A DNA stretch of 64,000 nucleotides from Pomphorhynchus laevis (taxonomy: Eukaryota; Acanthocephala; Palaeacanthocephala; Echinorhynchida; Pomphorhynchidae): the NCBI GenBank assembly GCA_012934845.2, contig WNNJ02001015.1, forward strand, positions 1 through 64,000, in the 5' to 3' direction. The translations under genes were made by a program, and so were the position numbers. Position 1 is the first letter of the stretch. Each line of letters opens with the position of its first letter. The notes below the pieces were generated by a model. It searched no databases, was not told the DNA's origin, and saw nothing but the letters and a program-made list of their open reading frames with translations. Shown here piece after piece: positions 24,772-38,400 of the stretch.

Positions 24772-26315
24772 TATCTTTTCCATAAAGATTCGAAATGAAT
24801 GACAAATGACAATTCTGATTTTAATCTGAAATAATCGTGATGGCTTTCCAAATTCAACCCGATATTGAAGATATTCTCAGATTTGAATTAGATTTATTAC
24901 ATGAACTCACTTATGACAATATTTATGTAGAGCTTTAAAAACCTTTAGATAATTTTTGATATTTTTATTGAAAACAGTCAATAACGATATCCTTGTATCA
25001 GATAATTTTAAATATTTTTATTGAAAACCGTCATTACGATATCCTTGTATCATTGTATATTCATTTAAGTTTTAATGAAACCAATAAAATTAATTCTGAA
25101 TTTCTTGAAAAATTAATATTTAGACAACTATTATCATCATCTTCAGAGCTACTCTTACATAAAAATGGCAGATATTTATTTTACAAAAGAAATATTATCA
25201 TATATTATTAATAAATTTTGATAGTAATGAAGCCCATTCATTGTTGATAACGGGTATACATGTATACGTTTTACTGTTATCATAATAGCGTTTTATTAAG
25301 TATAAAATATTTACGTTTGGACTTTTTAATAGGCCATTCTGGGTAGCCAACTGGTACCATACTGGGTATAATATTATTTTCTCTTTGTAGACTTAAATTA
25401 TATGTAGATGCTATAAGTCTGCAGTGTTAGCATATAACATAACGGTGGATATTAAACATTTGATGATATAGTTAAGGTCCATAAAACACATCTTGCCCGA
25501 TACCAACTTGTTAGTAAACGTCAGTCTGAAGTAAAGAACACCAATCTCGTTTGATAAAAATTCGAGAACAGAATCAAAACACGAGTGTGTTTTGAAAAAC
25601 TCAAACACGCGTGTGACAGAGCGAAACCATTTTACAAGTTATTTAATTTCGTGCTCAAATAAGTCATCCCACTTGTATAAAGTTAAGACAATACGAAAGT
25701 TAGTGGTTTACCATTTGTTAAGTCATCGACCTGATTCCATATTTAGGTTTAAATTCCAATTCATCAGTGCATATTGTTATAAGTTTAAATCAGTTATCTT
25801 TCGCGAGAGAAATTGTGATATTAATATCATCGTGGAGAAGCATCTTTGATGTAAGACAAAGTTATTGCCGCAGTATTTTCTTCGTGATAACGAACCAACT
25901 ATGAGAAATGCATCCCACATGTTTTGAAAATGAATAATGTACGTTGACAATGTGTAAAATGTTTAATTTATATTATCATTATCAACAAAAAATAAATTCT
26001 TCATAATTAATTAAAATTTATTCAAAAAAATGTCGAGGCTTTGCAGGGTAACAAGATACCCTGCAAATATTGTGAACATATATGTAATGTTAAACATGGT
26101 AAGGTTTCATTAAACGTATTAGACAACATATCTATTATGTTAACAAGGGCGATATATTTAAGGGTCATCGCTCAGCAATTTACTTATCTTAATCACACAA
26201 TTGACTTTAAAAGGGCTTCAATTTTGTCGATTGTCCCGTACAATTCAAGATCTTATCTTTTCCACAAAGAATCAAAATTTATATCAAATGATAATTCTGA
26301 TTTCAATCTTAAATA
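24755..26315 (+). repeat. Dispersed direct repeat pair
   Basis: Segments 24755-24832 and 26240-26315 share AGATCTTATCTTTTCCA, a TATCAAATGATAATTCTGAT-like stretch and TTCAATCT. They sit 1.5 kb apart in the same orientation. The first begins within the right arm of the 24714 hairpin. Confidence 0.65.
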
Positions 26316-27595
26316 AAATTATAGATTATTATTAGATTTATTATTATATTATAAGATTTTATTCTCAAAATTACTACTTTAAACTAGTTCCAAAATTTTA
26401 TAAAATTTACGAATATTTTTTTAACGATATTTTAATGTCTTATTTCAGGATTTGAATTTGTTATCTAACTGTTTACCCATAATGTTTTTATTTTTTTGCA
26501 GACAATTTTTAACTTATCTTCTTGGGAATTTTGCTCGTGTTTTATTTTTTGTTCTTTTCTTCTATGTGATTTAACCATATGTGATTATCGTTTAATGTGA
26601 TGATCGTTTTAATTTTGCAAATCGGCGAATCACCCACGATCAAATCAGTCCAATCACTAACTTGTTAAATAAGCAGTTTAATTTAATAAGTTTAACACAA
26701 ATAAGCAGTTTAATTTAAGCTTCATACTATCTAACATCGAAGAAACGAAACGGTCATTCCAGAATATCGAATCTTCGGCACTTAACGAATTTTGTAAAGT
26801 GCCGAAGTATTGACACATTACGAAATATGTAAAAATGAAACATAATACACTCTCACAATTTCAAAAAATTTGGACAAAGATATGAATAACGAAGAAATAA
26901 ATGGTAGATAAAGGAAGAGCAACATGTTGTGTGCATATGATTACAAAATTAATATCTATAAACATCAAAACTTCGACAATTACGATGAAATCTCCAAAGA
27001 GAATTGAGTTGCTTATCTCAACTCAATCCATCATCAAGTAATTTCACAGAGATCCAAGGATACTATTTAATAATTGTTATAAATTTATCCACACGGAAGA
27101 ATGCAACAAGGATACAACAAAATAAATCAGTTTTTATAATCTGAATAGATTTTATATAAATAAAAATACTGGATTAGTTTATATACCAGTTTTGGAACTC
27201 CAAAGAATGAATATATTGTCACTTTCAAAGTTTTCGGATTTTTCCGCATTTTACGATACGATGAAATCCAAAACTTTACAGATTATTAAAGAAGATTACT
27301 TCAAACATGAAAACTTCTCCGCTTATTATAGCTTTATTTTTTGATTACCTCACCTCAATTCATCATCAAACAATTTTAAAAATATCAAAGGATGCTTTTT
27401 AGCTGTTTATAATTAATTATTATTTATCCATAGTTATTAAAAAATCTATAAATTAACATAGATTGTTTTAGGAATAATATAAATATTGTTTCAAATAAGC
27501 AAGCCGTATGTTTTCCTGGTAATTCGTCAATGATACCAATATAATTTATAAAACAACCCTTTCCTGTAAATCTGCCATAATGTTATTAAATTTAG

Positions 27596-27760
27596 AAAAT
27601 TGATAAATATCACAACGATTTTGAGTCTGACACGGATATTTTAAATCATCGCAGACGTAGTGGGAGCATCATGTCAAACAATGCACCTGCAATAACTACT
27701 AATGTGCATATGAGATCAGATTGTTCAGACACAATAAGGTCTTCGAACTACCGCTCAAAT
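27596..27760 (+). CDS. PPFIBP1: Liprin-beta exon 6 (55 codons)
   Basis: Acceptor TTAAATTTAG precedes 27596 and donor GTAAGTC follows 27760. The 165 bases are open in phase 0, beginning KIDKYHNDFESDTDILNHRR and including RRRSGSIMS, a basic-Ser stretch that could be phosphorylated. No folded domain is visible; the Ser/Asn-rich composition fits the central disordered region of liprin-beta. It is followed by the shortest intron in the gene (86 bp). Confidence 0.72.
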
Positions 27761-27846
27761 GTAAGTCATTCTAGAATTACCAGCCGTTATAAAAGTAATA
27801 TGCAATTAACCTAAATATTCACCACATGTTTATAAACAATTTCCAG

Positions 27847-27937
27847 GTGTTAGATACACACCAAATATTTGTACAAGGTTCAAATAAAAATTATGAATTT
27901 CTACATTTTAAATACAGAGCCAGAAAATTTGTGAAAG
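27847..27937 (+). CDS. PPFIBP1: Liprin-beta exon 7 (91 nt)
   Basis: Acceptor TTTCCAG precedes 27847 and donor GTGAAA follows 27937. It reads VLDTHQIFVQGSNKNYEFLH then FKYRARKFVK plus one base, entering in phase 0 and leaving in phase 1, as exon 8 requires. An internal TACAG at 27913-27917 could start a 20-nt microexon, but that would leave in phase 2 and run into a stop at the next junction, so the longer form is preferred. Confidence 0.62.
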
Positions 27938-29394
27938 GTGAAATAAAATTCTTTTGTTTGAATATGCTTTTGATGTACAATATAAGATTAAATTGTTAAT
28001 TATGTTTATGGATAGTTTTGCCTTTGTGATATACAATTAGACAACATACGAATTTCATAATGCTCAACATCTTAAAATCTGCCCTGACGACGTTCTTTAC
28101 AACTTAAGTTATTTTCAGGATTTGTCTATAATTACCGTATTAAATTGTATCTTTAAATTTTAATTCAGCTTATGGTATTTAAATGTAAGAAATGCAACCT
28201 ATACTAATTGAAAAAGTATAAAACAAAAGAAAGTTTGTAATTTTTGAAGTTCTAATTTGCAAAGAACATACCGAACAAATTTTAAATACAATAATAAAAT
28301 TTGGCTTTAAGAATTCAATAAAATTCTTTTATGCTTTAAAATTTAGATTAATTTTTTTATCTGGATAATTAAATCAAAAATCCAGCAAAAAATCGATTTG
28401 AATTCCGTTTATTATTTTGGTAGGTATTTGAAAATTATTAAAATAACGTCTTTGAAGAAACAGAATTGAACATTAACTTTTAGTTGTTCACTTTATTAGC
28501 AAATTACCTTAAATTTTGGAAAAGATATTCTATAATAAATGCATTTATCTTTTATCATTCAAATCCTGATTATATGTAATACTTATGATAGATAGCACTA
28601 CTATATTGAAATACGTAAAACCACATCCCATTTAGCTGCCCAACTGGTCTAATCTTACTGTAAAACAATTCTTAAAGCTTGTTAAGATGATTACTATTAA
28701 TACTCTGTATTCATATTTCGGCTTTTTAAATTTAACCAAGTTATGAGCCTTTTAAAGTCTGGAGAGTTTATTAATTAGAAAATCAACACTCATGTTCATT
28801 AAAACAGTAGAAAAACAAATAATGATGCTTTTGTTATTTTTCCTGTTAGTTTGTAATTTATAAATAGAAACAACAATTTTTAAAATTCATTAAAATTCCT
28901 TAAACTTTAAATTCAAAAATTAATTTAAAATGAATTTTGAATGTAAAGTTTAAAGAATTTAAATTTCTTTGTGCTGGACTATACCTTTAAAATTTTGTGC
29001 CATTAATTCTAAAATTAAATAATTAATTATAAATTATGAAGTAAGTAAAGTTATTTACAATGAAATTGATTATATTTGTGACTTATATTTATAAAGATTA
29101 AACATCGCTTTTTAAATATATAACTTTAGTTGAATATACAAAATGCAAAATTAATTTCAGAAATTAGTAAATTTTATATTGAATGAAATAATTATGTTAT
29201 TAAAAGATAATGTCAAGACATAATATGTTAAGAGGTTTCTTGTTTTAATTTTCCAAAATTTTGCTTGTATGTAAATTAATTACGGATTTTAACTCATGTA
29301 GAGGATGTATACAACAAGAATAAAAAATAACTCAAGGAGAGGATGTATATTAAAAGAATAAAAGATTATACGGTACATAACAAACAAGGAACAA

Positions 29395-31170
29395 AGACTA
29401 ATAAAGACTGACAAAAGATATAAATGACTGATAAAACTAAATCACTGATAAATAACTGATAAATGATAACTGACAAACGATAACTGATAAACGTAACTGA
29501 TAACGACTAGCGTTATTTAACGATAAAAAAGTAATAAATGGTAACTGATAAACGATAACTGATAAACTATAACTGATAAATGACTGATATAATTTAATGA
29601 TAAAAGATAACTGACAAATGACTGATATAACTTAATGATAAATAACATATAAACGATAACTGGTAAACAATAACTGATAAACGATAACTGGTAAACAATA
29701 ACTGATAAAGGATAAGTGATAAACAATAACTGATAAACGATAACTGATAAACAATAACTGATAAACGATAACTGATAAGCGATAACTGATAAACGATAAC
29801 TGATAAACGATAACAATAAGCAATAACTGATAAACGATAACTGATCAGCGATAATTGATAAACGATAAATGATAAGCGATAACTGAAACACGATAACTGA
29901 TATACGATAACAAAAAGCGATAACTGAAAAACGGTAGCTGATAAACGAACACTGATCAGCGATAACTGATAAACTATAACTGATAAACGATAACTGATAA
30001 ACGATAACTGATAAACGATAATTGATAATCGATAACTGATCAGCGATAACTGATAAACGATAACTGATAAACGATAATTGATAATCGATAACTGATCAGC
30101 GATAACTGATAAACGATAACTGATAAACGATAACTGATAAGCGATAACTGATAAACGATAACTGATAGACGATAACTGATCAGCAAAATCTGATAAACGA
30201 TAACTGATAAACGATCATTGATAATCGATAACTGATCAGCGATAACTGATAAACGATAACTGATAAACAATAACTGATAACCGATAACTGATAAGCGATA
30301 ACTGATAATTGATAACTAAAAACCGATAACTGATAGACGATACCTGATAAACGATAACTGATATACGATAACAAAAAGCGATAACTGAAAAACGATAGCT
30401 GATAAACGAACACTGATCAGCGATAACTGATAAACTATAACTGATCTTCGATAACTGATAAATGATAACTGATAAGCGTAAACAATAAGCGATAACTGAT
30501 AAACGATAACTTATAAACGATAACTTATAAACGATAACTTATAAACGATAACTGATAAACGATAACTGATAAACGATAACTGATAAACGATAATAATAAG
30601 CGACAACTGATAAACGATAACTGATCAGCGTTACTGATAAACGATAACTGATAAGCGATAACTGATAAGTGACAACTGATAAATGATAACTGATAAATGA
30701 TAGCTGATAACCGATAACTGATAAGCGATAACTGATAAGCGATAACTGATCAGCGATAACTGATAGACGATATCTGATCAGCAATAACTGATAAACGATA
30801 ACTGATAAGCGATAACTGATAAGCGATAACTGATAAGCGATAACTGATAAGCGATAACTGATAAACGATAACTTATAAAACGATTACTGATAAACGATAA
30901 TTGATAAATGAAAACTGATATACGATAACTGATAAACGATAATTGATAAAGGATAACAGATAGACGATAACTGATAAACGATACCTGATAAGCGATAATT
31001 GGTAAACAATAACAGATAGACAATAACTGATAAACGATAGCTGATAAGCGAAAACTGATAAGCGAAAACTGATAAACGATAACTGATCAATGATAACTGG
31101 TAAACGATAACTGATAAATGTCAACTGATAAACGATAACTGATAAAGAAAAACTGATAAACTATAACTGA
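29395..31170. repeat. 14-bp minisatellite, left array
   Basis: Unit GATAACTGATAAAC, itself two 7-mers (GATAACT, GATAAAC), repeated for about 1.75 kb with common variants GATAAGC, GATAAAT, GATCAGC, GATAGAC. The left edge is degenerate (single GACTGATAAA units). On the minus strand it reads through as long open frames of a YQLSFISYRLSVIV-type 14-residue repeat in all three frames, because 14 is not a multiple of 3; these are not genes. Every unit contains TGATAA, most as ACTGATAA. Confidence 0.97.
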
Positions 31171-33000
31171 AAATTCACAATTTGTAAATATTACATTAAT
31201 TATTAAATTGTCAAATTATCTTGCTTCTTTCAACTGTTGTTACTTTTACAGTTGTTGATAAGTATGATGAGTGTAAGTTTAGGGTTAAGCGGTTTTCCAT
31301 CATATTGTGGGCAGCGCCGTGTCCCTCTGCGGCCGCAAATCGCTAAGGTTTACTGAAGCTGGTCCGTCGCAGTAGCTGTTCATTCTCCGTAGGCTATGGT
31401 AGTGCTCAATAGTAGAGCCGAGCTCTTGTTAGTGCTACGACTAGCACTAACAGGAGTCCGACTCTCTGTTACGTGAAGGGCATATAAAGGTCCTGGATAC
31501 AATCCTCGCTTATCGTGCTGCTGTTAATAATTTACGGCATAGTTCTTTCCCGGTGAATGACAATGGAAGCTTATTTGAGGAGAGCAAAGGCTACCGGTGC
31601 CTTATGTCCGGAAAACATGCAGGTTTACGAAGTTACGCGATCGATTTGTCAAAGTTCTCGAAGAAATGTGCAAACTCCGTCTTGTTGGCCTCAAGGTTGT
31701 AGCAAATATTTGCACGATACCCAAAGTGATTATCAAAATTACCCGTCATCTAGTCAGAGAGGGCGTGAAATAGGTAGTTACCATCGATGTGGACCTCGCT
31801 GACCATAATCCCGTAATCATTGAGCTGATTATGAAATGCAGCAGAAAACCCGTCAGCTGCTGAGCAGCGCAGTTTCCGCATGTCTGTTCTAGAATTATCG
31901 TGAGAGTCGTATGGTTCGAATAAGTTTTTGTCTGCATCGGACTTATACAGAGAAGTATTCTATCTCGCTGATTTCGCACATTTGTTAATAATTGATTCGA
32001 TGTCAGATGCATGTTCTTGTGACATTTCACAATCGTGGACATCATATTGCGCCTTCGCACACACCTTTCCTTACATTTTCCGTCTCAAGTGCAGCGCGAG
32101 ACTGCTTATCACTAGCCATATCAAGCGCGAGGAAGGGGTTCATTCTCCATGTGGGATTCTCCATTATGAAATTAGCTATCTCGTAATACGGTCGGTTCAA
32201 CAGATCGATGCTAGATAATATAGCTTTTGAATTCCCTCTCATGAGTGATATTGATATTCGTTGAAAGAACCGTGTGGATGCGATGCTGTATGGTAGAGTT
32301 GATCGAATTGGCAGGGATCGGGCGATTCATCTGATGATTTTCTCCCCTTTCATATTCCAGCCATTGTAACACTCCAAGACTGTAGGTATGAAGTTATATC
32401 CCGCCTCAATCATTTTAGCACGGTACTTCCTCTCTTTGACCGATGATGCGTACTGCGCAGCTGTGTGACCGGGTACATAAGCTGACTGGCGAAGAAAGGA
32501 TTTCTGAAGTGGATCTGTCACCGCGAAATCTATAGCATCTAAAAGATCCACGCAGATCAGAATATCGGCTAGCCATTCTTGTTGATTTTAGACAAAGTTG
32601 CGAATCTCGCAACCCACATGCATTCCTGCTGATTGTGACGCCTGGAGAACGACGTCACGAATTCCATTATGACACATTTCTGGTAAACCATCGTAGTTGC
32701 AAGTTAGTGCATGAAAGCCCTCAGCATCTGCAGTTTGTAAACATCAACTACAACGGTACTCACTTGTAGCAATTCACAGACCTAACCACATTCTTATAAG
32801 AATTGTAAATTCTTGGTCCGTATGAGCTAGGCCAAGACTTCGATATTGGGCGCATTGTAACCACGCGTTTGCATGTGGCTGGGATACCGCTATTAGTCTG
32901 ACTCTTGTCCGATCATCTCCAGTGTCTAATAGATTTTTTCGCTCCTCTAAGTCGAGTTTGGACGATATTTGATGTTGTCTTGTGGATGAAACCTGTTGTA
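31171..33000. other. Non-repetitive block splitting the minisatellite
   Basis: A GC-richer 1.8 kb block between two arrays of the same unit and orientation. Its right two-thirds hold the minus-strand retroelement relic at 32327-33000. The left part (31250-32320) shows short open stretches on both strands, none recognised, and a 15-base inverted repeat with one mismatch at 31423-31456 (GTTAGTGCTA and inverse). It looks like an insertion into a once continuous array. Confidence 0.6.
32327..33000 (-). pseudogene. C-terminal endonuclease-like domain of a retroelement protein
   Basis: On the minus strand, the region next to the array reads RTRVRLIAVSQPHANAWLQC then LGLAHTDQEFTILIRMWLGL. After a break it continues with HALTCNYDGLPEMCHN, GIRDVVLQA, a CEIRNFVQNQQEWLADILIC segment, IDFAVTDPL, QYASSVKERKYRAKM and NFIPTVLECYNGW. 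This follows the layout of the C-terminal region of certain invertebrate RT proteins: RLxAVSxPHAxxWL, a His/Cys cluster, RHxxLxD, a (P/A)D then D-x-x-V pair, and K(R)xKY with FxPxxxE. That region is probably a restriction-like (PD-(D/E)XK type) endonuclease fold. It is interrupted by several stops and frame changes. Confidence 0.62.
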
Positions 33001-33690
33001 ACGATAACTGATAAGCGATAACTGATAAACGATAACTGATAAACGATAACTGATAAACGATAACTGATAAACGATAACTGATAAACGATAACTGATAAAC
33101 GATAACTGATAAGCGATAACTGATAAATGATAAATGATAAACGATAACTGATAAATGATAACTGATAAACAATAACTGATAAGCGATAACTGATAAGTGA
33201 TAACTGATAAACGATAACTGATAAGCGATAACTGATAAACGATAACTGATAGACGATAACTGATAGACGATAACTGATAGAAGATAACTGATAAACGATA
33301 ATTGATAAGCGATAACTGATAAATGATAACTGATAAACAATAACTGATAAACGATAACTGATAAACGATAACTGGTAAACGATAACTGATAAGATAATTG
33401 ATAAACGATAACTGATAAACGATAACTGATAAACAATAACTAATAAACGATAACTGATACTTGATAACTGGTAAACGATAACTGATAAATGAATACTGAT
33501 AAGCGATAACTGATAAATGATAACTGATAAGCGATAATTGATAAATGATAAACGACAACTGATAAATGATAATTGATAAATGATAACTGATAAACGATAA
33601 CTGATAAACGACAACTGATAAATGATAACTGATAAACGATAACTGATAAATGATAAGTAATAAGATATAACTGATAACTGACTGATATTA
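33001..33690. repeat. 14-bp minisatellite, right array
   Basis: Same GATAACTGATAAAC unit and orientation as 29395-31170, with more uniform units, starting abruptly after CCTGTTGTAAC and fading into GACTGATA and AATGACTAATA variants by about 33740. It is the same array as the left one, interrupted. Confidence 0.97.
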
Positions 33691-34885
33691 TTTAATGATA
33701 AATGACTAATAAGTAATAAATGATTAATAAAGACTAATTAACGAGATTAAAATATAGTAACGAAACAAATAACTGACTGTTTGATATAAAAATTTGGCAA
33801 GTCAAAATTTGAAACTTTTATTAATTATAAATTGTGTATTATGGGAAATATTTTTTCGAAATAAATTTAATTAAATTGCAAATTAAATAAAATTTTTAAA
33901 TAATTTAATTTAACTTACAATATTAAATGCATACAGAGTTATCCGCAATGAAACATTATTTTACGTAAGGAACTTTTCGCCATTCTGAATTTATTTCTTA
34001 ATAACTCATTAATCTAATATTAATAGATAGTATAAATTTGAAATTTTTAATGCAATCATCAACTTTTTAATCAATTAGGTTTAAGTCAGATCATTAAAAT
34101 TAACTGTCCAAGTGTTAAGATCAATTTTTTAAACATGTAAGATTTTAACGTTATAGATTCCTTCACCTATTGCATAGGTGAAAAAAATATTCAAGTTTTT
34201 TGAGTATATACTTATTGATATTAAAAATGAAGTATAATATCAATTAGTGCTATTAATATTACAGCAGTATAGTTGACTATCGTCATATGATCACTAGCCT
34301 AAACAGCTATAATTGACACGACAATAACAAAACACAGTTGACAATAGGAACAATAAACTATTTCACAACCGTAGCGACAAGGTATTCTCCATTATTCGAC
34401 AATGTTTGTAATTCGATTAAGTTTCTCGTTTAAATATTTCATCGTTTACCGAAAGTGCTTGGAAAAAATTTCTTTAAATGATAAATTGTATGATACCGCG
34501 ATTTTATATTTTAATCCATTCAGCACACATAACGTTCACGGCTATTCTTAATGGTAATCGTAAATATTATTTTTAAGGACCACAAAAACTTTGAAGACCT
34601 AGCCATTTGAAGATGAAAGATCAGAGGAGATTTTAATTAAAATGTTGGATATTTGACACTGTTTATTTGTATTCGATATGCGAATCTCGTTAAATTACTT
34701 TAATTTCAATAATTATATACTTCATAATTAGATGATGTTCTCTCTCTATTTTAAGATCTACAGGTGATCAAAAATATATTCCGCATTAAAGAAATATTAA
34801 TTTAGCATGTCCTCGGATCGCATAGCGATACGGCATTATAGTAATTACTAAAGAAGTAGTTGAGCTGGATCAAAAAAGGGGGAAA

Positions 34886-34985
34886 GTTTATTTGATATTT
34901 CGCTAACCTTTGTTAACTACTTCAGAAATTTTTCTACAGATGATAACAGAGGTTAGCATCAAATAACTACTTCAGAAAATTACCT
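34886..34985. mobile_element. Foldback-module fragment
   Basis: Contains TTTGATATTTCGCTAACC (inverse: GGTTAGCGAAATATCAAA), the same module as at 8646, and a diverged inverse GATGATAACAGAGGTTAGCA. AACTACTTCAGAAA is directly repeated near 34914 and 34965. Confidence 0.55.
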
Positions 34986-35464
34986 TATTTTATCTTCAGA
35001 AAATTGGTAGTTATTAATAAGTAAAGGAAACGGACATAACTGGGTATTGAAAACTCAGGTTTTGAATCACTTTAGTGATTGCTTGTTGGCTTGATTATCA
35101 CTGTGATTATTACTTTGCAAATCTGTAGTAGAAAATCCCTAAGCACTTTTAAAATCTAGTTCATACTGCTGAAGTTTTATAATCAGAAGCCGGTAAGGGA
35201 TTTGATCGATGATGATAGACTGTGATAGTTTCCATTATCAAGTTATACCCGTTTCCCACGTTTACTTATTCGTAAACCTTATTAAAAGTAAAAATTTCTG
35301 ATTATAACTAACTGATTTACAATTTCAAGAAGATTCGCTAGGATCAAAATGTTAGAACTTTTCTGGTTTTGCTATTTTTCAATTACATTACTGTATCAGC
35401 CCTATATTAATCATGGAAAATGTTTATTTTCTTAATCATTTTTGTTCATTGTTTCCACTGATCA

Positions 35465-38400
35465 GAAGGTCGAGTTGTGGAGGCAGTGCACGAACGAGAC
35501 GTGAACAAGTATTACGGTCCTAAGCGGCCGGCCAGGCTTTATTTTCAGTTAGTCTTAAGAGTTCCTTGTCAAGATGGATAGTTTGATATCCACCTATACC
35601 GAGAACTGACACAGGGTCTCCGTCCAAAATGTCCTATCTAGAACACTTCACAAAAAGACGCCCTCTAGTCATCCTCAAAACGAAGCCTAGCAACCTCAGC
35701 TGACTTCCTTCAACGTGGAGGAGCGTCCACACCACGAAGGAACCTCATTTTGGTTCCTTCCTTTGGGTCAGTCATGACCCAAAGTTCATGTCGATATGTG
35801 AGGATAAGTAAGAAGACTAAGCGATAAATTGAACGTTTCGCTTAAAGGCTTAGCTATCTCTTTATTACAACTGATCTGCGTAAAGAACCTATTACTGCTT
35901 TAGCTGCACAAATCCGTCTGCTAATTTCTCTCTTATTCCTATAATCACTCATTAACAACACGCTCAAGTACTAGAAATCTTACACAACGGTAAGACCTTA
36001 TCACCAATAGCACAACTCGTACTTAGTTTTTACAGAGGCCACAGTTACACAGATAGTGCGGAACTCTGTACTCTTCAAGTATCTCCGACAGCCTATCTCT
36101 TGGTACATAGTCGAACGCGTTCTTCAAATCCACAAAACACATGTAGACCAGTTGAGGGCATTCCCAGGTACTTCCGAGAATAGTTGAAAGAGTGAAGAGC
36201 TTATCCGTAGTTTCTCAACCAGAGGAAAAGAAGCATTGCTCCTTCTGCGACTGTTCCTTGACAATCGGTCGTATCCTTAGCTCAAGGATCCTTGCAAATT
36301 GCTCACCGGTAGACTAAGGAGACTAATGCCCTCATAATTTGAGTATTCTCTTCAATTCCCTTTCTTATAGATAGGAATTCCCGCTTTAGTTTACCAATTA
36401 CTAGTAACCTTTCCTGACTTCAGTGCTACGTTAAAGAGTCTTGTTATCCACTTCATGCCTTCAACATTAAGAGACCCTACAACTCTAGTCCAGGTAGCAC
36501 AGTAAAAGAGCCTTAAAAATCTCAGGTCGAATCTCATCAACCCGAGCAGATTTTTATTACGAATTTTGTGAATAATAGTAATTACCTCTATGAAGGTAAT
36601 GGGATCTTCCATTAAGTTCGAAAATTCTTCTTCCATAAGAGAAGGCACGTCATCTGAATTAAGAATACCTCTAAAATACACTTTTCAAAGACTAAGTGTG
36701 CCTTCAATATTGGTTAGCAAATGACATGATTATCTAAAATAGTCTGAACATATTTCTGCTTTCCAACAGTAGGGCTTTGATCGTTTTCATGAACATCTTA
36801 TAAGCTGACCGATAATCAAGTTCGAGACGGTCACCAAACTACACCCAAGTCGGCTTTCTTTGACTCAGCAATTGCAAAAGATATAGCTCTTTTGGCATAT
36901 CGATACTTGTCAACAGCATTCAGTAACCTATCAGATAAGGTTGTCTTACCAGCTATTTTATTCGAACTACGACAGCTCTTACTAATGATGTCCACCAAGC
37001 AGTTCGAGGATTGCCTCCACGACATGCCCATACAGTATTTAAACTACAGATCCTCGAAGTCACTTTGTCAAGCGAAGTTGGGAACATCGACCATTCTTGT
37101 TCGATATTCTCCACCTCTTCCCCCCTCCAGTTGGGCAAAGTCATGCCAGGATATAGTTAGTAAAACCTTCCCTTACAGAAGCATCTTCCAGACATTCCAA
37201 ACGAACTCTAACACTACGTTTAGGTTTTTCAGGTCTGTTTGGTAGCATACTTTGCCAGTGAATCTTACTAACTACAAGGTCGGTTTATTTTGCAGCCCAA
37301 CTCTTCATACGTGTGTCCAAAACGTATCGTCGCAAATCAGAAGAAACGATTACGAAATCAATCATTGACCGTTAACTAAGAGTATCCTAATGCCATTGCA
37401 TCAGTGGATCTCTTTATGTTCGAACATGGTGTTGGCTATTAACAAATTGTTAAGAGAACAAAAATGCAAAAACTCAACACTACTCGCGTTCATATCGGGG
37501 TTCCGTTTCTACCTACACAGTCATTGCCGATGTAGGCATTGAAGTCGCCCAATGTTTTACTATTAGTAAATCAGTTTTACTATTAAATAAATCCTGGAAA
37601 CCATCCACAAAAGCTGTCTATTCCAAGCTAGTGTTGGCTGTATAAACACACACAACAGTTAACCTCTTTCATCCGTTAACTACAAGTCCTAAGGACACCA
37701 ACCTATAATTTACAGAGCAAAACTTCTCTGCAGCTAACAACAGATGTTTTGTGAGTATCCTCACTCTCGCCTGTCGACGCTTTCTCGTAGCAACTCCCGA
37801 ATAGTGTTAGGTTCATCCTTTATCCAAAAGTTGAGTACTGGAACCAGAATAATGAAAACAGGTAACCCTGACTATTTCAAGATCGGAACGATTTATCTCC
37901 TTACTATATCTGATTTTTCCCTTCAGCTAAGCATCGTTTCACGTTCTTGTAGATAAACTAGTCCACTGTAGTAAATGTCGACGTTTGTTTTGCCTATTCC
38001 ATGCAACTGCCTAAGCGCACGGCACCCGATAATCTCTCCGGTTAGTGATGATTTGTCCATCGTTTTGATTTCTATTCATTGAATTGTATCTCGTCGTTAT
38101 TGTCATTGTAGTTGCTATTGTTCAGTTAGATGCTGTCACCCATATCCTTTAGTAATCAAATACCATATCATGCAAGGAAACAAGCTTTTTTCAATTCTCT
38201 GCTGTTTCCCATATCTTCCGATAGTCTATCTTCGGTTGCGAGAAAGCAAGACCTCAATGACCCTCTTTCGATTTTTAAGATTAATCCACGATTGGGGTCA
38301 TAAGAGGGATCCGAACTTGTCCTCCACGAACTAGCCCTAAGACTGATACAAGCCGATCAGTTATTTAGCCGCCTGAATATTCAGGCGTTGCCTATTCCGC

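Larger units (their letters stand above)
24413..27595 (+). other. Intron 5 (3.2 kb)
   Basis: AT-rich intron. It holds a large hairpin at 24714-24771, a dispersed direct repeat (24755-24832 with 26240-26315), a local 50-bp duplication (about 24952-25003 and 25004-25055, both with ATTTTTATTGAAAAC and ACGATATCCTTGTATCA) and a hairpin with CTTCGGCACTT arms near 26772-26802. No gene recognised. Confidence 0.55.

Noticed and set aside
27918-27937. 20-nt microexon with acceptor TACAG
   Set aside because: It would exit in phase 2 and meet a stop (GTA TAA) at the 39842 acceptor; the 91-nt exon fits the phase.
29517-33614. Long minus-strand open frames of YQLSFISYRLSVIV-type repeats, up to 233 codons
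   Set aside because: They are translations of the 14-bp minisatellite, open in all three frames because the unit has no stop on that strand; not genes.
29395-33690. Possible CRISPR-like array
   Set aside because: The 14-bp units are contiguous, with no unique spacers, in a eukaryotic intron.
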